A DNA stretch of 64,000 nucleotides from Torreya grandis (taxonomy: Eukaryota > Streptophyta > Pinopsida > Cupressales > Taxaceae): assembly GCA_037957365.1 (NCBI GenBank), contig JARHVA010007804.1:152501-216500 (forward strand), written 5' to 3'. Below, piece by piece: positions 35,197-48,400 of the stretch. The first letter of the stretch is position 1. Each line of letters begins with the position of its first letter. Under the pieces are notes generated by a model. The model ran no database searches. It saw only the letters and a program-made list of their open reading frames with translations, and had not been told where the DNA came from. The translations under genes and the position numbers were made by a program.

Positions 35197-36268
35197 TGAT
35201 CTATAAACTAAAAATATAAGTGTAGTATATTTGAAAATCACTTGTTCATGTTTAAGAGATCCTTCAATTTTTCACTTTTTCACTTAATTTTGTATAAATA
35301 AATTAAAACCAGATATAAAATTAAGATTAGAACTAAATAATAATCAAAGAAAATTTAAAGAATTCACCAGCAAATTGATAACAGAGTTCAGCTTCAATAG
35401 CCTACGTCTCTGGGTCCATTCAAAGCGAGGACCCTTCTCATTAATTTTGTGCATTGAATGGCTTCCAAAATTAATACAAGTCTTCAATTCACCTTATCTG
35501 ATCTTTGTTTGCCTGTAAAAATATCTCTCAGACCTAAAAATAATGGTCCAAGGCCATACAAAGCAATAACCAGTCTCTAACCTTCTTAAATCTCTTTACA
35601 CATTCTATTTTTTGTGTCTGTTCAAGTATAAATTAGTCCCTTTTATAACACTTCAACCCCCATGGCTGAATTGGTCAAGGAATTAATGTTTTAGATAACA
35701 GGTTAGAGTTCAAAACCTCCTCTCACCTTTCTAGGTGCCTTGGTATGAGGAAGGGCACGCTCAGCACGAAATTTGAAATGATTTCCATCCTTTTTTGGTG
35801 CCTATGGACTTGGTTTAGTCCCACATTTGTTGGAAATTTAGTTTCCAATGCCTTAAATATAAATGTTTCACCCCTCTTCAAATGCCTAAGACAAAGGCAC
35901 CCACATAGGCTGTTGATTTGACTTGGTACAGGCTTTGTTGATGGGATGGGTGATGTGGCAGTTTCTTTGGTGCCTTTGTTTCAAAGTTTGAAAATCATGT
36001 GAATAAAAATAAAAAACCAACATTTTTGTCTTTCCACATGTCAAGTGGCTATTGGTCCACTTGGTATGTTTTCAATAGTGCCATGTCACTTTCGACACCC
36101 CCTGTCACAAGATTTCTTCAACTAGCCATATCTTGAGCAGTTGGACTCCATTTTTCGAACCACAAAAAGCACTAGAAATCTCTCGATGAGTACTAAAATG
36201 TGAAATTGATTTGAATATAATTTTAAGACTTTTTACAAATATAACGGTACATGGATCCACCTGGATCA
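35197..36268 (-). repeat. 5' LTR of the gypsy element
   Basis: It starts TGATCTATAAAC and ends CCTGGATCA on the plus strand. It is slightly shorter than its partner. It carries the same tRNA-like segment, at 35660-35722. Confidence 0.92.
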
Positions 36269-37472
36269 CATTAACCAAGATGACATGTTTTTGGACATTT
36301 TTGCATGCAACCAATTGAGAAACCACATCATTTAAAAATCTTATAAAATAAACCCAAAAAATGGATATTCATGATAAGTGAATATGTGTTTCTTTATATT
36401 TAAGCTCAATAAGAGGTATCTTTATTGATTTGAGTATAAATGTAATTTCATTTTGAGTTTCTATTTGAATTACTATAATGTTTGATGTGCATAAATATGG
36501 TTGTAAGATTTAGGGAGATAAACATAGTATCACAAATTGGGTTTGAGTTGATATAATTATTATATTCATGATGTGAAAATACTTAAGGTAAAAATAGTTA
36601 ATTACTCATGGAATTATTATCATTAAATTTGCCATCATTTCCCTTTATATTTTTTCTATTTTTTTATGTATGATGTTTCTTCATAGATTAATATATATGA
36701 AATGTTTTAAAAATATGATCATGATAGATACTAATTCAAGTTTCTTATGTCATCTATGTATTTATGTGAACAAGGGATAAATAACCCTTAGTATGCTCAA
36801 TATGTATCTTTCCTATAGGGAATTGGTATTGATATTAATTATCCACCTAATAATTTTTTTTCCATCTATGCTTCTTAAATTTTTAAAATAGATATTCATG
36901 GAGAAATAATAGATGAGATTTATAAATCTTACATAAAATTGAATTGGATTGAACTATTAAAATAATTGTTAATAAAAATGTATCACTAGTTAGAGCATTA
37001 TTCTCAAATATAAGATGGAGTTATGATTATTCCCTAGTACAACAAGACTTCTTTTGGATTGTGATTTACTTAAGGTCAATGATCAATATCTTGTCACCAA
37101 TTTTTCATAGAGACATAACACTTTTATCTACAACATTAATTTATGTTTAAAATTTGTAATAATGAACTAGATTCCAAGGAAAATTTTGTAATTATATGTC
37201 TAGTGTATTATGAGATCCATGAAAAGTTTTACTCTATACTTAGAGGACATAAACATTATATATGATATATTATTCACTATAAATATCATATTTGTGTATA
37301 TTTATTCAACAGATGACCCAACACAAAGATGGTCTCCTTAAGATTCATCAACAAAACTTTCTATTTCATGGTTCAAATAAAGTTTCCTTTATCTACTTTC
37401 TCTCTTAAAAATTCTTATTTCAAATGCACATTTATTGAAACCATTTTACATGTTATGGTTAGTAATATAATT
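36269..37472. other. AT-rich intergenic sequence
   Basis: Right flank of the gypsy insertion, ending at the TATG microsatellite. No gene, domain or clear repeat is seen. Confidence 0.4.
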
Positions 37473-37590
37473 TATATGTATATGTATATGTATATGCATA
37501 TGTACATGTATATGTGTATGTATAAGTTGTATGTGTATGTATGTATGTATTTATGTATGTATGTATGTATGTATGTATGTATGTATAAGT
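37473..37590. repeat. (TATATG)n/(TATG)n microsatellite
   Basis: Units shift from TATATG to TATG, with a pure TATG block near 37535-37585. It occupies the same place left of duplicon B as the (CA)n array does left of duplicon A. Confidence 0.93.
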
Positions 37591-38071
37591 TATATCTACG
37601 TATAAGTGGAGGCTATCCCTGGGCATTTATTACTTGTTAAATACCTATAATTTACTTGTGTAGTTTTTAGTTATTTTCCAATATTAGGTGTTATTTATGT
37701 GTTTTACTATTTTTTATTATGTTCTAAATAATTAAGTCTCCTTATTTTTATTTAATTTTATGGTGGTCCACTTAAAAAATTACTCAATATGTTTATGAGG
37801 TTTCTTAGTGTGAGGGTTAGTACTTGTGTATTTTGGTCCCATATTATTCATTTTCTAACCATTTAATTTCAATTTTCACATCAATAGTTTCCCTATTTGA
37901 ATTCAAAACATTTATAATTATGCATAAATATTAATGTTTTTAAGCATCTATTTATCATCTAAAAAAATTATATAAATCATATCCAAAAACATCATTTATT
38001 ACTCACAATGATATATCCAAAATTTAAAACCATTATAGATAAACCAAGAAAATATTTAAGAGCATTTATTA

Positions 38072-39330
38072 CAGTCATGGAAAACTTTTGTGGCCTATAT
38101 TAAAAAAAATTGGAGGTCACTATGTGAATTAGTTTTGTAATGGTAAAAAATCAGGTTGGAAGGTGTATAATAGTGTATGATAATTATGAGGTGACATGTG
38201 GAATATGCAAATAATGAGTAGGAATAACACTATGTAATCATCTAACTACACTATGTAGCCACTTGACTTCTTGATGTAGCCACATAACTGCATGATGTTG
38301 CATTCATTTGAATGATTACATGATGTTACATGCATTTGAGTGACTACGTAATGTAGTCAGGTGGCTGCATGATGTAGTCGCCCAACTACATCATGTAGTC
38401 ATCTGAATTCATCATCTAGTTATCTAGTTACATGATACAGATGGCCAGCTGCTTTGATTAGACCCCTCCAATTATTGTCATTTTATAGGATCTAGGTGAT
38501 TAATTGTATAGGTGAATAAAGTGATATAACATGGAAAATCAATTTTTTCTACAATAAAAAATTCCATAAACATAAATATGATTGCATATTTGGATTCCTC
38601 TCAAAAAGTTATGAAATTAAAAAAACATCATCATAATTTGAGTCTATAACTTTTACATATGATCTCATATTACAATGATTTTTTTAAAATTACATTAATT
38701 TTTAGATTAATCTAAATATGTAATAATATTTAGGTTTTGGAAATTTTTATGCCTTAACACTATTAGCATAAGCCATAAAATCAACATTTTAAATAAATAA
38801 TGACTGGTAACAGTCGCATGACATCTAGTAGTAGTCATCTAACACATTTTTTTATCATCTGACACCTACTTATTATTATTTTACACCTATTTGATCCCAT
38901 ATGACACCTACTTACTATCGTCTGACACCTTGTTTTTATTTCTTGACACTTGATTACTACCACCGAACACTAGGTTGATGTTGTATGACAACTTATTATT
39001 ATCATTTGAAACCTAATTACATTCACCTTATTACTAGTTATAGGAGCAAATACCATTAGGGTATAGATTTTAATATATTATATATAGTGGTGAATGCCTC
39101 TGGATTGGATTTCTTTGTACTAGCAATATACAGTTATAAGATGAAATTTATTTTTAAAAATAGGTGTGCCAAAATAAATTAGGTGAGCCAACCCTTAAAT
39201 TTAAATTATATCCTAAAATTTAGGCAATCCCATGATGTTGGTTACCCCATAAAATCACTGCATACTGACTTTGAAAAATATAATATTCATGAATTAACGA
39301 AGAATCACCACTAAAGAGTCCTTGATTGTA
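38072..39330. other. B-specific 1.26-kb segment with two minisatellites
   Basis: Duplicon A runs straight from AATTTATTTTAG to TATAGAAG at 13373-13393, while B has ATTTATTACAG, then this segment, then TGTAG and TATAGAA. It is either an insertion in B or a deletion in A. It carries two tandem repeats: about 38245-38440, unit about 21 bp around CTACATGATGTAGTCATCTGA; and about 38815-39015, unit about 22-24 bp around TGACACCTACTTATTATCA. There are no terminal inverted repeats or coding motifs that I can confirm. Confidence 0.55.
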
Positions 39331-41040
39331 GTATAGAAATTATGATAGTATTGACACATTGCACTTATTTGCACTTTAATTATTGGAAGGATGTTTTTTT
39401 TATTGTAGATCATTGATGACACTAATAAATATTAAAAACTTTGATATTCAATATTGTAATATAGGTCCAAAAACATATTGCTTATCAATAATTTCAATTC
39501 CAAATGCACAAATAAGATGATTTCTTAAAATTTAAAATCACTTGATATTATAAAATAAAAATTAATTTGATAATATTTATTACTTCTATATATTTTATAA
39601 AATAATATATTAACATATTAAACACATATAAAATAACAGTCATAAAAAATGTTATTTATTGTTATGATTATAAATATAAACACATTGAAATAACTTTCAA
39701 TAATTATAGATTAAAAAAATCATATAATTCCTATAAAATATTGTCACTATTTCTATCATAAAGTGCACCCAATAATAATAAATGCTCACATTATTTTTTT
39801 AATGTTTTAACCACCATGGTAATGCTTAAATTTGTGTTTTTGTGAATATAAATTCTGTTCTCAACCAAAATATTTGATGGATGTAGAAATTTTATACATA
39901 AAATTAATAACTATTAAAATCTAAATAAAGATATTATATCCCAATTGCATTAAATGCATGGTTTTTTCATTTCATGATTTTGCAATTACTTGCAGATACT
40001 AGATTAAAAGCCTATTTCAAAATGTGTTGTTAAGAATTTGACTAACTATTTCAAATGTGCATTCTATTTTTGATGCAGTGTTATGAGTCATCTTGTATAA
40101 TTCTTATAATTTTATTGATAATATAGTTGATGATTATGCTTGATTCATCTTGCCATGCTCTATATTATTCAGTTGCATTATATTAATATAGGTTATGCTA
40201 TATCATGTTTTATTGGATTCTAACTAACACTTGGCTATGATACAGTTTCTTATACCTTGGAATAATATAATACAACTATCATGATTATCAGTATCAATCT
40301 AGTTATTTAAAAATTTAGATGCTTATAATTATTTTAGCATATCATAATTAAATGTTATGATGCTTACATAATTTTATTTTTATTGGATATTTATACTCCT
40401 TTAGGTACTACTGATGTCTCTTTTCGATGAGTATAGGAACTAAATAATGAGCTAGGCTAGTGGACTTCAATATCTCAGGGTATAATTGATAGGCTAATGA
40501 GTTGTTAGAAGTGGCTCTTACATGTATAATGAGTTATGATGGAGATATTGAGCCGCCATTGTTTTTAGTACTCTTCATGATTGATTATTTCATCTTCATG
40601 ACTGTTCATGATGTCTTATCTCTATTTTATCTTTAATTACCTTCTTTAGTGTTGTGTAAGTTTTGATTTTATTATTGTTTTGTGTGCACATTGATTTAAT
40701 ATTTTGCCTCTCCATGATTAATGTTTTGATCTCTTTTCATATTTATTATGATCCCTATTCACTTCAACTTTTACCATGGCATTCATTCTTTTGAGCATGA
40801 TTTTTTTCTTTTGGCTCTTGACTAAGCCTTGTTGCCTTATCTATTCACGAATCTTTGCACCTAGGTGTAGACACCCTATGGATATTCTTTCATTGGGGGT
40901 CAATTGACATGGATGATAATTTTTTTACTTGTTATAACTTTTGGGGTTAACCCATAGTCCAAAAATGTGGAGCTCATAATTTGGGCAAGAAGTATATTGG
41001 AAGAAAACATTAATTGGTTGGAGGATGGTTTTAATTATGG

Positions 41041-41070
41041 GGGGTGGGGGGGGGGGGGGGGGGCGGCGGG
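41041..41070 (+). repeat. G-run in the giant 5' LTR
   Basis: At least 18 consecutive G follow GGGGT, then CGGCGGG. The right LTR has only GGAGGGTGG at the same place. Such a run could form a G-quadruplex and its length is uncertain. Confidence 0.85.
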
Positions 41071-44000
41071 TGAGATTTTCTTGCATGACACACATAGATA
41101 TATTACTTGGAAACTCACATATTTTTGGGGATCTCACATCTTTTTTAGGATATTACATCTTGGGTGAAACATGAGGCCAAAAAGCATGGGCTCGGGGGGT
41201 TTTTGAAAGGAATGTTTATGTAGAGATGACATGATGTTTGGGGGTTGTTTGGTTTGGTTAGGGAAGGGAGGAGTAGTTTGATAGTGAATGGAAGAGAGGA
41301 TTCCATGAGATTATTCTTTCACATTTGTAAAATGGGGTGAGAACTAGAAGATCTTGAGTCCTCCATGGGGTAAAGCTAGAGTTCGGTGTGCAGAAAATAG
41401 ACTAAGAACAAGTAACATGACTTCATAATAGTCTGCATTATCCTCTTCATACGAGTAAGTGGAATGATAAAATATTAATATTCATATCCTATTGATATTA
41501 TTCTTATTTTGGTTCCTTATATAGTGAATAAAATAAAATAGTGAACCATTAAGTGTTCATGGTGAAGTTGTGAGACTTTACAATGAACCCGTAATGAATA
41601 TATAATCAATTAAATCGATTATTATCCATTAAAGTACAGTGGGATATGTGTTATTTTGTTTTTGGCTACATTTTATAATGTGAATGATTTTTAGATGATG
41701 GTTTAATTATTATCTATGTTGTGTGTAATGTCCCCCTTAATTTGATATGGGTATTTTTTTTATTAATTGGCATATGAAGATCAGGTTTGATTGGGAAATC
41801 ATGTAGTCTCCATTCTTATGCTTATCACTAAAATGTTTTTCTAGAATTTAGGGAACCCTACTATATATCTATCTCTCAAAATGTTAAGCCTATGGAATAA
41901 GGGGTTTGGAATAACTATATTAGGTTAAGATCCTAATGGATGAACTATAGTTATGGAAAATTTTGTTGGTTTGACCCTAAAATTTTGTTTGGGTGTTGAG
42001 TTGGGTTTTAATTATATTTTGGCCTAGAGCCAAGGGTTTACTTTGAAACTATTGGTTCTTGAAGACCTGGATACATTATTATATTTCTAGTTTTATTTTG
42101 TTTATTTTTGTGATTTTTTATGCAGTCGACCCCTGTGGATGTATTATGGGGATTTTGTTATTTAATTGATGTTGAACTTTTAATATTTCCATTTACAAGT
42201 AATGGCTGAAATTGTTTATGTCCCTCTATTCTACTTGGGATTTAGATGTTGTATTGATTAAGTATTGCTTATTATTGGAATAACATACCTTCTATCTAGC
42301 TGGTTCAGGCATTGTTGGTTGTTTTGAATCCTTGTTGGTGTTAATGTTTGTTTCCATACTTGGTGTAAAATAGTTGTAATATTTTTTGTTAGATGTTCAT
42401 GGACATTTCAAATTCAAATAAGTTATACTCTTTAATTTATGATTGATCTGAGATTATTATTGAATATTTCCATCTCATTTACTATTGGTTGTCTTTATAT
42501 GAATGATTAATTTTTTTGATTTTATTTTATTGGTTTCATGTTGGGTTTTGTGTTATTATTGAAACTATAGTGGTTGTTGTGCCTTCTATTGACTATTTTG
42601 TTAAGTTGCATTTAGTGGCTCAGTATTTCATGTATGCTTTAGGCCTCTCCCTAAGTACTCCATTGTCAGAACCCACCACCCAACTGATGGTTAGGGTGGT
42701 GAAGGCCATCGATGGAGGGATCATAGAGTTGGTTGGGATCATAGAGATGGAGGGTTTGACCTCCTATTTTTGAGTTCATCTTTTTTTATGGAATTTAGAT
42801 CTTAATGTTCTATCATACTCATTATCAACATTTGTTAGCATATACTTTATGTTGGATGTTGGTAGAATAGATCACTATTGTATTAATATGGTATTGACTT
42901 CAATTTTGTATTAATTGAATGCTAGAAACCATTCTTTTTATGCAAAATTAAATATGATTTTATTCACAATTAGTTTACAGAAATAAGGTTGTACATTTAT
43001 CTAATGATAGTAATTAATATCTGTGATTCAACCAGTTGTACTTATTACCATGATGTGCTTAGACCATTTTAAGAGGATTTATGATTAGTTGAATTTACTT
43101 TTTGTATAATGCCAAACTTGGTTATATTAGTAAGTTAAAAAACTATTGATTTTTACATTATTATGTTATTCTGAGAACATAGTTATAGCTAGTCATGTAG
43201 TTGGTTGTTCATTACTGTTACTTCCTTTGATGTATATCTTGCTTAAATGGTCTTAACATTTTTTTGTTATTTTGGATCACTCTTAGATGATGATCTCTTC
43301 TCCTAGCATTAGTTGTAGATGAATATGGATCATGTTAATTATCATTATCTTTATCCATGGAATTACACATTGTTGAAGTAATGTTTTGGCTTGATGATAA
43401 TAATCTAGCATTGGTTGTTTTGAAATAATTAAATGGCACTGGTAGAATTTTAATATTGTGATAATGTATTATTTTAAAAGATTATTATTGGGTGGTGAGA
43501 GTTTTGAATTTAATATTTGGTTGTTCTGATACCTATGATTCTATTATTGTGTGTATTTCTATTATGTAAAGCATTGAAATAACACATGTGTAATAGCATA
43601 ATCAAACTTTACTCTTTGTATTCAATATAATTCCATAGTGTTTCAAATACACAAACTTATTCTTAGCAGGACTTGGGTATTAATGATTTTAATTTTTTTC
43701 AATAAATTAATTTGGTTACTTAGCCTATTGAGAAATTTTAAACGTTGTAGATTAATTGTTCACGTTTTGGTATGATTATGATGGATCATATTTCTACTCT
43801 TGGTCAATAGAATGTTGATGTATTATTTTATTTAAATTAATATGTTTATTTAGTTAAGTAGGGTTCTTAGCAAGATAAACCTTTATATAATGGACATCTT
43901 GGTGCAATGACCTCATATGGGAGATTCAATTATAGAACCCCAATTGGTAGCACCTTTTCATTGTTTGCATTGAGTTGGCATTGAATTTTAAAATACATGA

Positions 44001-45208
44001 TGGTTTATTGATAAGTGAATATGCATGTTTTTATAATGAGATTAATTTTGGTATTAGCATTATAATGAGTTTTATATGTTGTATTGGTCGTTATGTCAAT
44101 AAATAGTCCTTATTATTTGTAAGTTAAACTCAAATTCATGAAATGGATTTAATGTCTTGGTGAACCTATAAATTATGTTCTAGTCTCTATTTGATTACCT
44201 TGAACATCTTTTTTTAGAAAAACATGACAAAAACCAAGGGATAAGTAAGAGGAAAAATATATATTGTACTTCTATTTCCCTGTTATGAATGGTTCATCTA
44301 CATCATGTGGAGGTTTCACTCTCTTCACCATTTATATGCCACTCAATGTGATTCTCACTTATGTTATCCTATCCACCCATAGCTAAATAGATTGTGGCTT
44401 ATCTAAATGTGATTCTAATATCATAGATTTATTATCAAATTGGTAAGGTAATATAGTTGAGGACCTTGAATCAAGGATCATCCTTACGATTCTAATAGGT
44501 AGCACTACTTATGAATAAAATGTATAATTTATTTATTATGAATTTAGTTAATGTTATTATGAGTTTACAATAAACCCTATCATGGTAACCTTTTTAACCA
44601 TTATTTATATCAGGATTGGAAGTCATAATTGTATTTTTTTTACTTAAGGTTTGAATAATTAATTATTATGATAGGATGGTCTTATCTCTTATAGTGTCCT
44701 TGACATGTAAACAATAATGGTGCAATGATTTCCAATCCTATGGATTGTGGTATAATGATCCCAAAAAAAATGGTGGGGAATGCATAAGAAATGTTAATGC
44801 TCATTCAATTTTTAAATGGTTAAGATGTGTTTTAGATCATGGTGTTGTGTTTAGGAGTAGCTAAGTGTTGAGGCTTACCTCTTGACATATTTTAAATATT
44901 ATTAAGAGGATAATGATATGTTGATTCTTTCATTAATGATTTAGATTTCATGATTACTAACTTGTACCTCCTTTACATCTGAACTTTATGCTTGATGTAC
45001 TTCACTTCTAGGTAGTTGGTTTTATCTTAACCTACCAATATGAACCTTGTTCACGGGCATAATCATATTAGAACCATTATAGATAAAAACATTCTAGTCT
45101 CTTATGCATCAAACCACAATTGAAAAAGGTAACTTGGTTACTTACCTAGGGCTGAAGATTCCTAAGTGGTCTGTTATGGAAGCCCTGTGCCTACTACAAA
45201 GATTGAAG

Positions 45209-45238
45209 GTTATTAGTGTGGTCCTACACACTAATACC
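45209..45238. repeat. Hairpin near the 3' end of the giant LTR (left copy)
   Basis: GGTTATTAGTGT and ACACACTAATACC are inverted repeats around a short loop. The right LTR has the same hairpin at 55093-55123 with a GGGCCC centre. It is placed about 230 bp before the LTR end. Confidence 0.7.
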
Positions 45239-45471
45239 CCTTGAACTTTATACCATCTTGAGGGTAACTTACATATATATGGACCATCTAGGGGTGTTCA
45301 CCCCAAGAGAAGTGTTTGGATTGACCCAATGTGGTTTTGGGGTGTCTAGATGTTATTATTTGGCTCTATTTTGTTGTACCTTACTGTAGGAAGTTGTGTA
45401 GTGGGTCTGATTCATAGTTCCATATCACACTTTGTTAAGCAATATCAAAAAAAAAATTGGGTTATTTCATC

Positions 45472-45491
45472 TAGTATCAAATCCTATGCTT
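45472..45491 (+). other. Primer binding site of the giant element
   Basis: TAGTATCAAATCCTATGCTT lies two bases after the LTR end. The first eleven bases match the initiator-Met pattern TGGTATCAGAG at nine positions, which is consistent with an old, mutated site. Confidence 0.75.
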
Positions 45492-48400
45492 AAGGTTTAG
45501 GGATGAGTTTTTGGCATGTTGAGCTGATTTTTAGCTTATTCTTGATGAGATGGATGAGATTTTGTGTGTTTGTGCATACCTTTATAAAGGATTGTGTTTT
45601 AATAAAATACTCCAAATGGCTATTAATACACATAATGTGGATGTACACATCCTTATGGAGGCTTATTCTACCAATGTGTGTGCATATGCCTGGTGATGGT
45701 TGAATGCCACATGTATGTATATGTTGTCTTACTAAGACTAAACTAGAGCTTTGTTTGATTGTGTGTATATTAAACCATGCCTGAAGTTACATGTCTTGCA
45801 TGGACTGATAGATGTCTTATATGCTTGATAAGGCTACGATACAAGATTTATAAAGGCACTTACTCTCTTGGATGATTTTAATAGTGATTTGCTTATGAAA
45901 TCCTGAAGTTTTTGAATTTCCTACATGATGGAATGTATGTAATTTTATGTATGTAGAAATCAATAAAAAAAATTATGTGTTCTTGTGATGCTTACCTATG
46001 TCTTTGGTTGGGTCAACCCTTCCCTCCTTGGTTGGGTTGAAGCAAGCATCACTAGTCAACTATTGACTTGTATGGGTAAGTCAATGGAAGATAGGTGATC
46101 ATCACTTCACCCTTAGAATTAAGGTAAGGATGTTCTGTATCTATTGGTGACTTGTATGGGTGAGTCATTAATAGATGTTTAGAACATCCTGACCTTAGGA
46201 AGACCAAACGTTCGGCTCAAACCTGGAGAGCTACATAAGGTGAGGATTTTTTATTTACTTAGGCAAATTACTGGTGCTTGAGACCTTCACTTAGAGGGAA
46301 CATCTTGATTTTTATTAGGAGCTTGATCTTAATTCTATGTTTGGTCTCTTGTGAGTTAGATAGAGAATGATGTGGCTTCATAACTCTAAAAGGGCTAAAA
46401 ATAATAAGTGTGTAGGGATGTTTATTCCCTATTTTACATCTTTGATTTTGTTTAGATTGTGGATATGCTTACATTTGTGATGGTTATATTATCATGGATA
46501 GGTTGATCTCCATGAGGATGTCATACTGATCATGGATATACTAGGTCCATGGGGATGTTATCATTAATCTTGGCTAAGTTATTCCTCTAGGAGGATGCCT
46601 AATTTGAACCCTGGCTATGTTTTGTCACTCATGGGATGTCTATTATGATATAAATACGATCTTCATCTATGAAGATGTATATTATGAGTTCAATTAAACT
46701 TGTTGATTGAGGAAAATTATATTTTCCTTAGTAGTATTATAACATTCACCCATGAAATAACTAGGTCCACGCTTTCCTTGAAGTGGTGTTTTATCAAAGC
46801 AAGTACCACTATTTAACCTTTAACTTTGTTGGATTGAGTCAACTAAAAGAATAGGGATATAATCTTGTTATCATAATCATCAGATAATGCCTTAGTATCC
46901 ATTGATATCTTGTATGGATGAGCTACCTAGTGATGTTGAGGTAAAATATCATTGCATGTCCAAGGGTGAGGCTTAATCCTCGAGGGCCTGATGGGGTGTG
47001 AATGAATAAATTTCTTGGGCAAGTCAGAGAGTTTTGGGGATCTTTTTTTTTTGGTTAGCATGAACCTTGTATCCATAATGTGTGAACCTTGTCAGTAAAA
47101 TTTATAGAAATGCATGGAGATAGATTTTATAGGCCTTATTAGAATACAAACTTCTTGAAAAGAAGTTGATCATGATTGAGATCCTTGAGACTGATTATGT
47201 GTATTATAAGGTGTATTTTGGCTATCATTTGGATGACATCTAGACATTAGTGACCCAATGAGAGTTTTGGACTTTTGTGCTTCAAGCTACATGTGTTAGT
47301 TGTTATGATGTGAAATAATCTTAGAAAATTTATTAAAACACCTGAGTCATGTATGTGTGACCTATTTTCATATGGATCCTCCTTGTCTATTGATCTATTA
47401 TGGGTTATGTAACTATTACCTTTCATTGATATTGTTAAAACATGTAAATTTGTGTCTTTACTATACCTTCTATATGTAGTTATTTTTATGAACTTTCATG
47501 TACTTTTCTTGATATCAGAACTATACACATGTATGTATGTTATTAGCTATAAATCATGAAAATGATGACTAATCACTGTGTAATGGAATCTCACTTTTTA
47601 TGAAATTAACCATGTGGACCATTTATGGCTCTATGTTTTAGAAACTAATGTATGAGCATGTTATGGTAATGTGACTGTAAGATACCCATGTGATGTGTTC
47701 CTCCTTCTTGAAATTAAATTCTAATGTTTAAAAATATGCCAAGATATAATATTATGTTGTGTTGTGTCATGTGGTGTAACCTTGCATCACTACTCTAGTA
47801 TTGAGTACTGATGAAATTATGAGGTTAAAGGGTAGAGAAGCACTACATCTATGATGTTTTAGACTAGGTAAAGGTTACAAACAGGAGTCTCTCATAGGCT
47901 GAAAATCCACTTTCCCCTTTAAATAAGTATCCACCTAATTCACTCAGAGTGTGCACCATGTGTCCCATAAGTTAGTCATGGGATCTTAGTACATAATGGT
48001 CACTTTATCAATTTAGTGTTCCTTTGGCCACCTCTGGGAGGTTGTGGTAAAAGCACCCATTATGAATTTTTATTGTTTTTTCTCTTGTGAAGCGCTAATT
48101 ATTCCTATAGACTTAGACATTTCTACAATTTAACAAGGTGGTGCTTGATAAAATGCATGCATGTGTTGGCCTATAGGTGCAACCATGCTTTGGTTAAATT
48201 ATGGTCATTGTTATACCTATTATAAATATTTTATGATGAATATTTATATATATTTTTAGAATAATTACTAGAATTTGGGCTAATTTTATACTTTGATAGA
48301 CTAGCACTAAGCCCTGATTAGGTGATGCTTAAAATACGAGGTACCCACTTGACTATTGGATAGAGTGATAACAGTTGGGTGATGCCCTCAAATGTATATT

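Larger units (their letters stand above)
29473..36268 (-). mobile_element. Ty3/gypsy LTR retrotransposon, complete structure, inactive
   Basis: The element is bounded by LTRs 29473-30557 and 35197-36268, each TG...CA. The flanking 5-bp target sites are CATCA (29468-29472) and CATTA (36269-36273), matching at 4 of 5 bases. A primer binding site and a polypurine tract lie just inside the LTRs. On the minus strand the domains run gag, protease, RT, RNase H, integrase; integrase after RT marks Ty3/gypsy. Compared by eye over the first 235 bp, the LTRs are about 88% identical, so the insertion is not recent. Stops and frameshifts break all ORFs. It is not related to the copia element at 58.5 kb. 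Confidence 0.93.
39969..45469 (+). repeat. 5' LTR of the giant element
   Basis: The left end is degenerate: ATTTCATGATT in place of TGTCATAATC; the right end is TTTCA. It is collinear with 49909-55351, for example AAAAGCCTATTT at 40006/49950 and TTATTAGTGTGG near 45211/55096. A G run at 41041-41063 is unique to this copy. Confidence 0.85.

Noticed and set aside
38245..38440. CRISPR-like array
   Set aside because: Units are contiguous and degenerate with no unique spacers; the window is eukaryotic.
40925..41167. ORFs with poly-Pro or poly-Gly
   Set aside because: Produced by the G-run in the giant LTR and not shared with the other LTR.
45503..45703. Possible gag of the giant element
   Set aside because: Only 66 codons, no capsid or knuckle motif, although it starts near the primer binding site.
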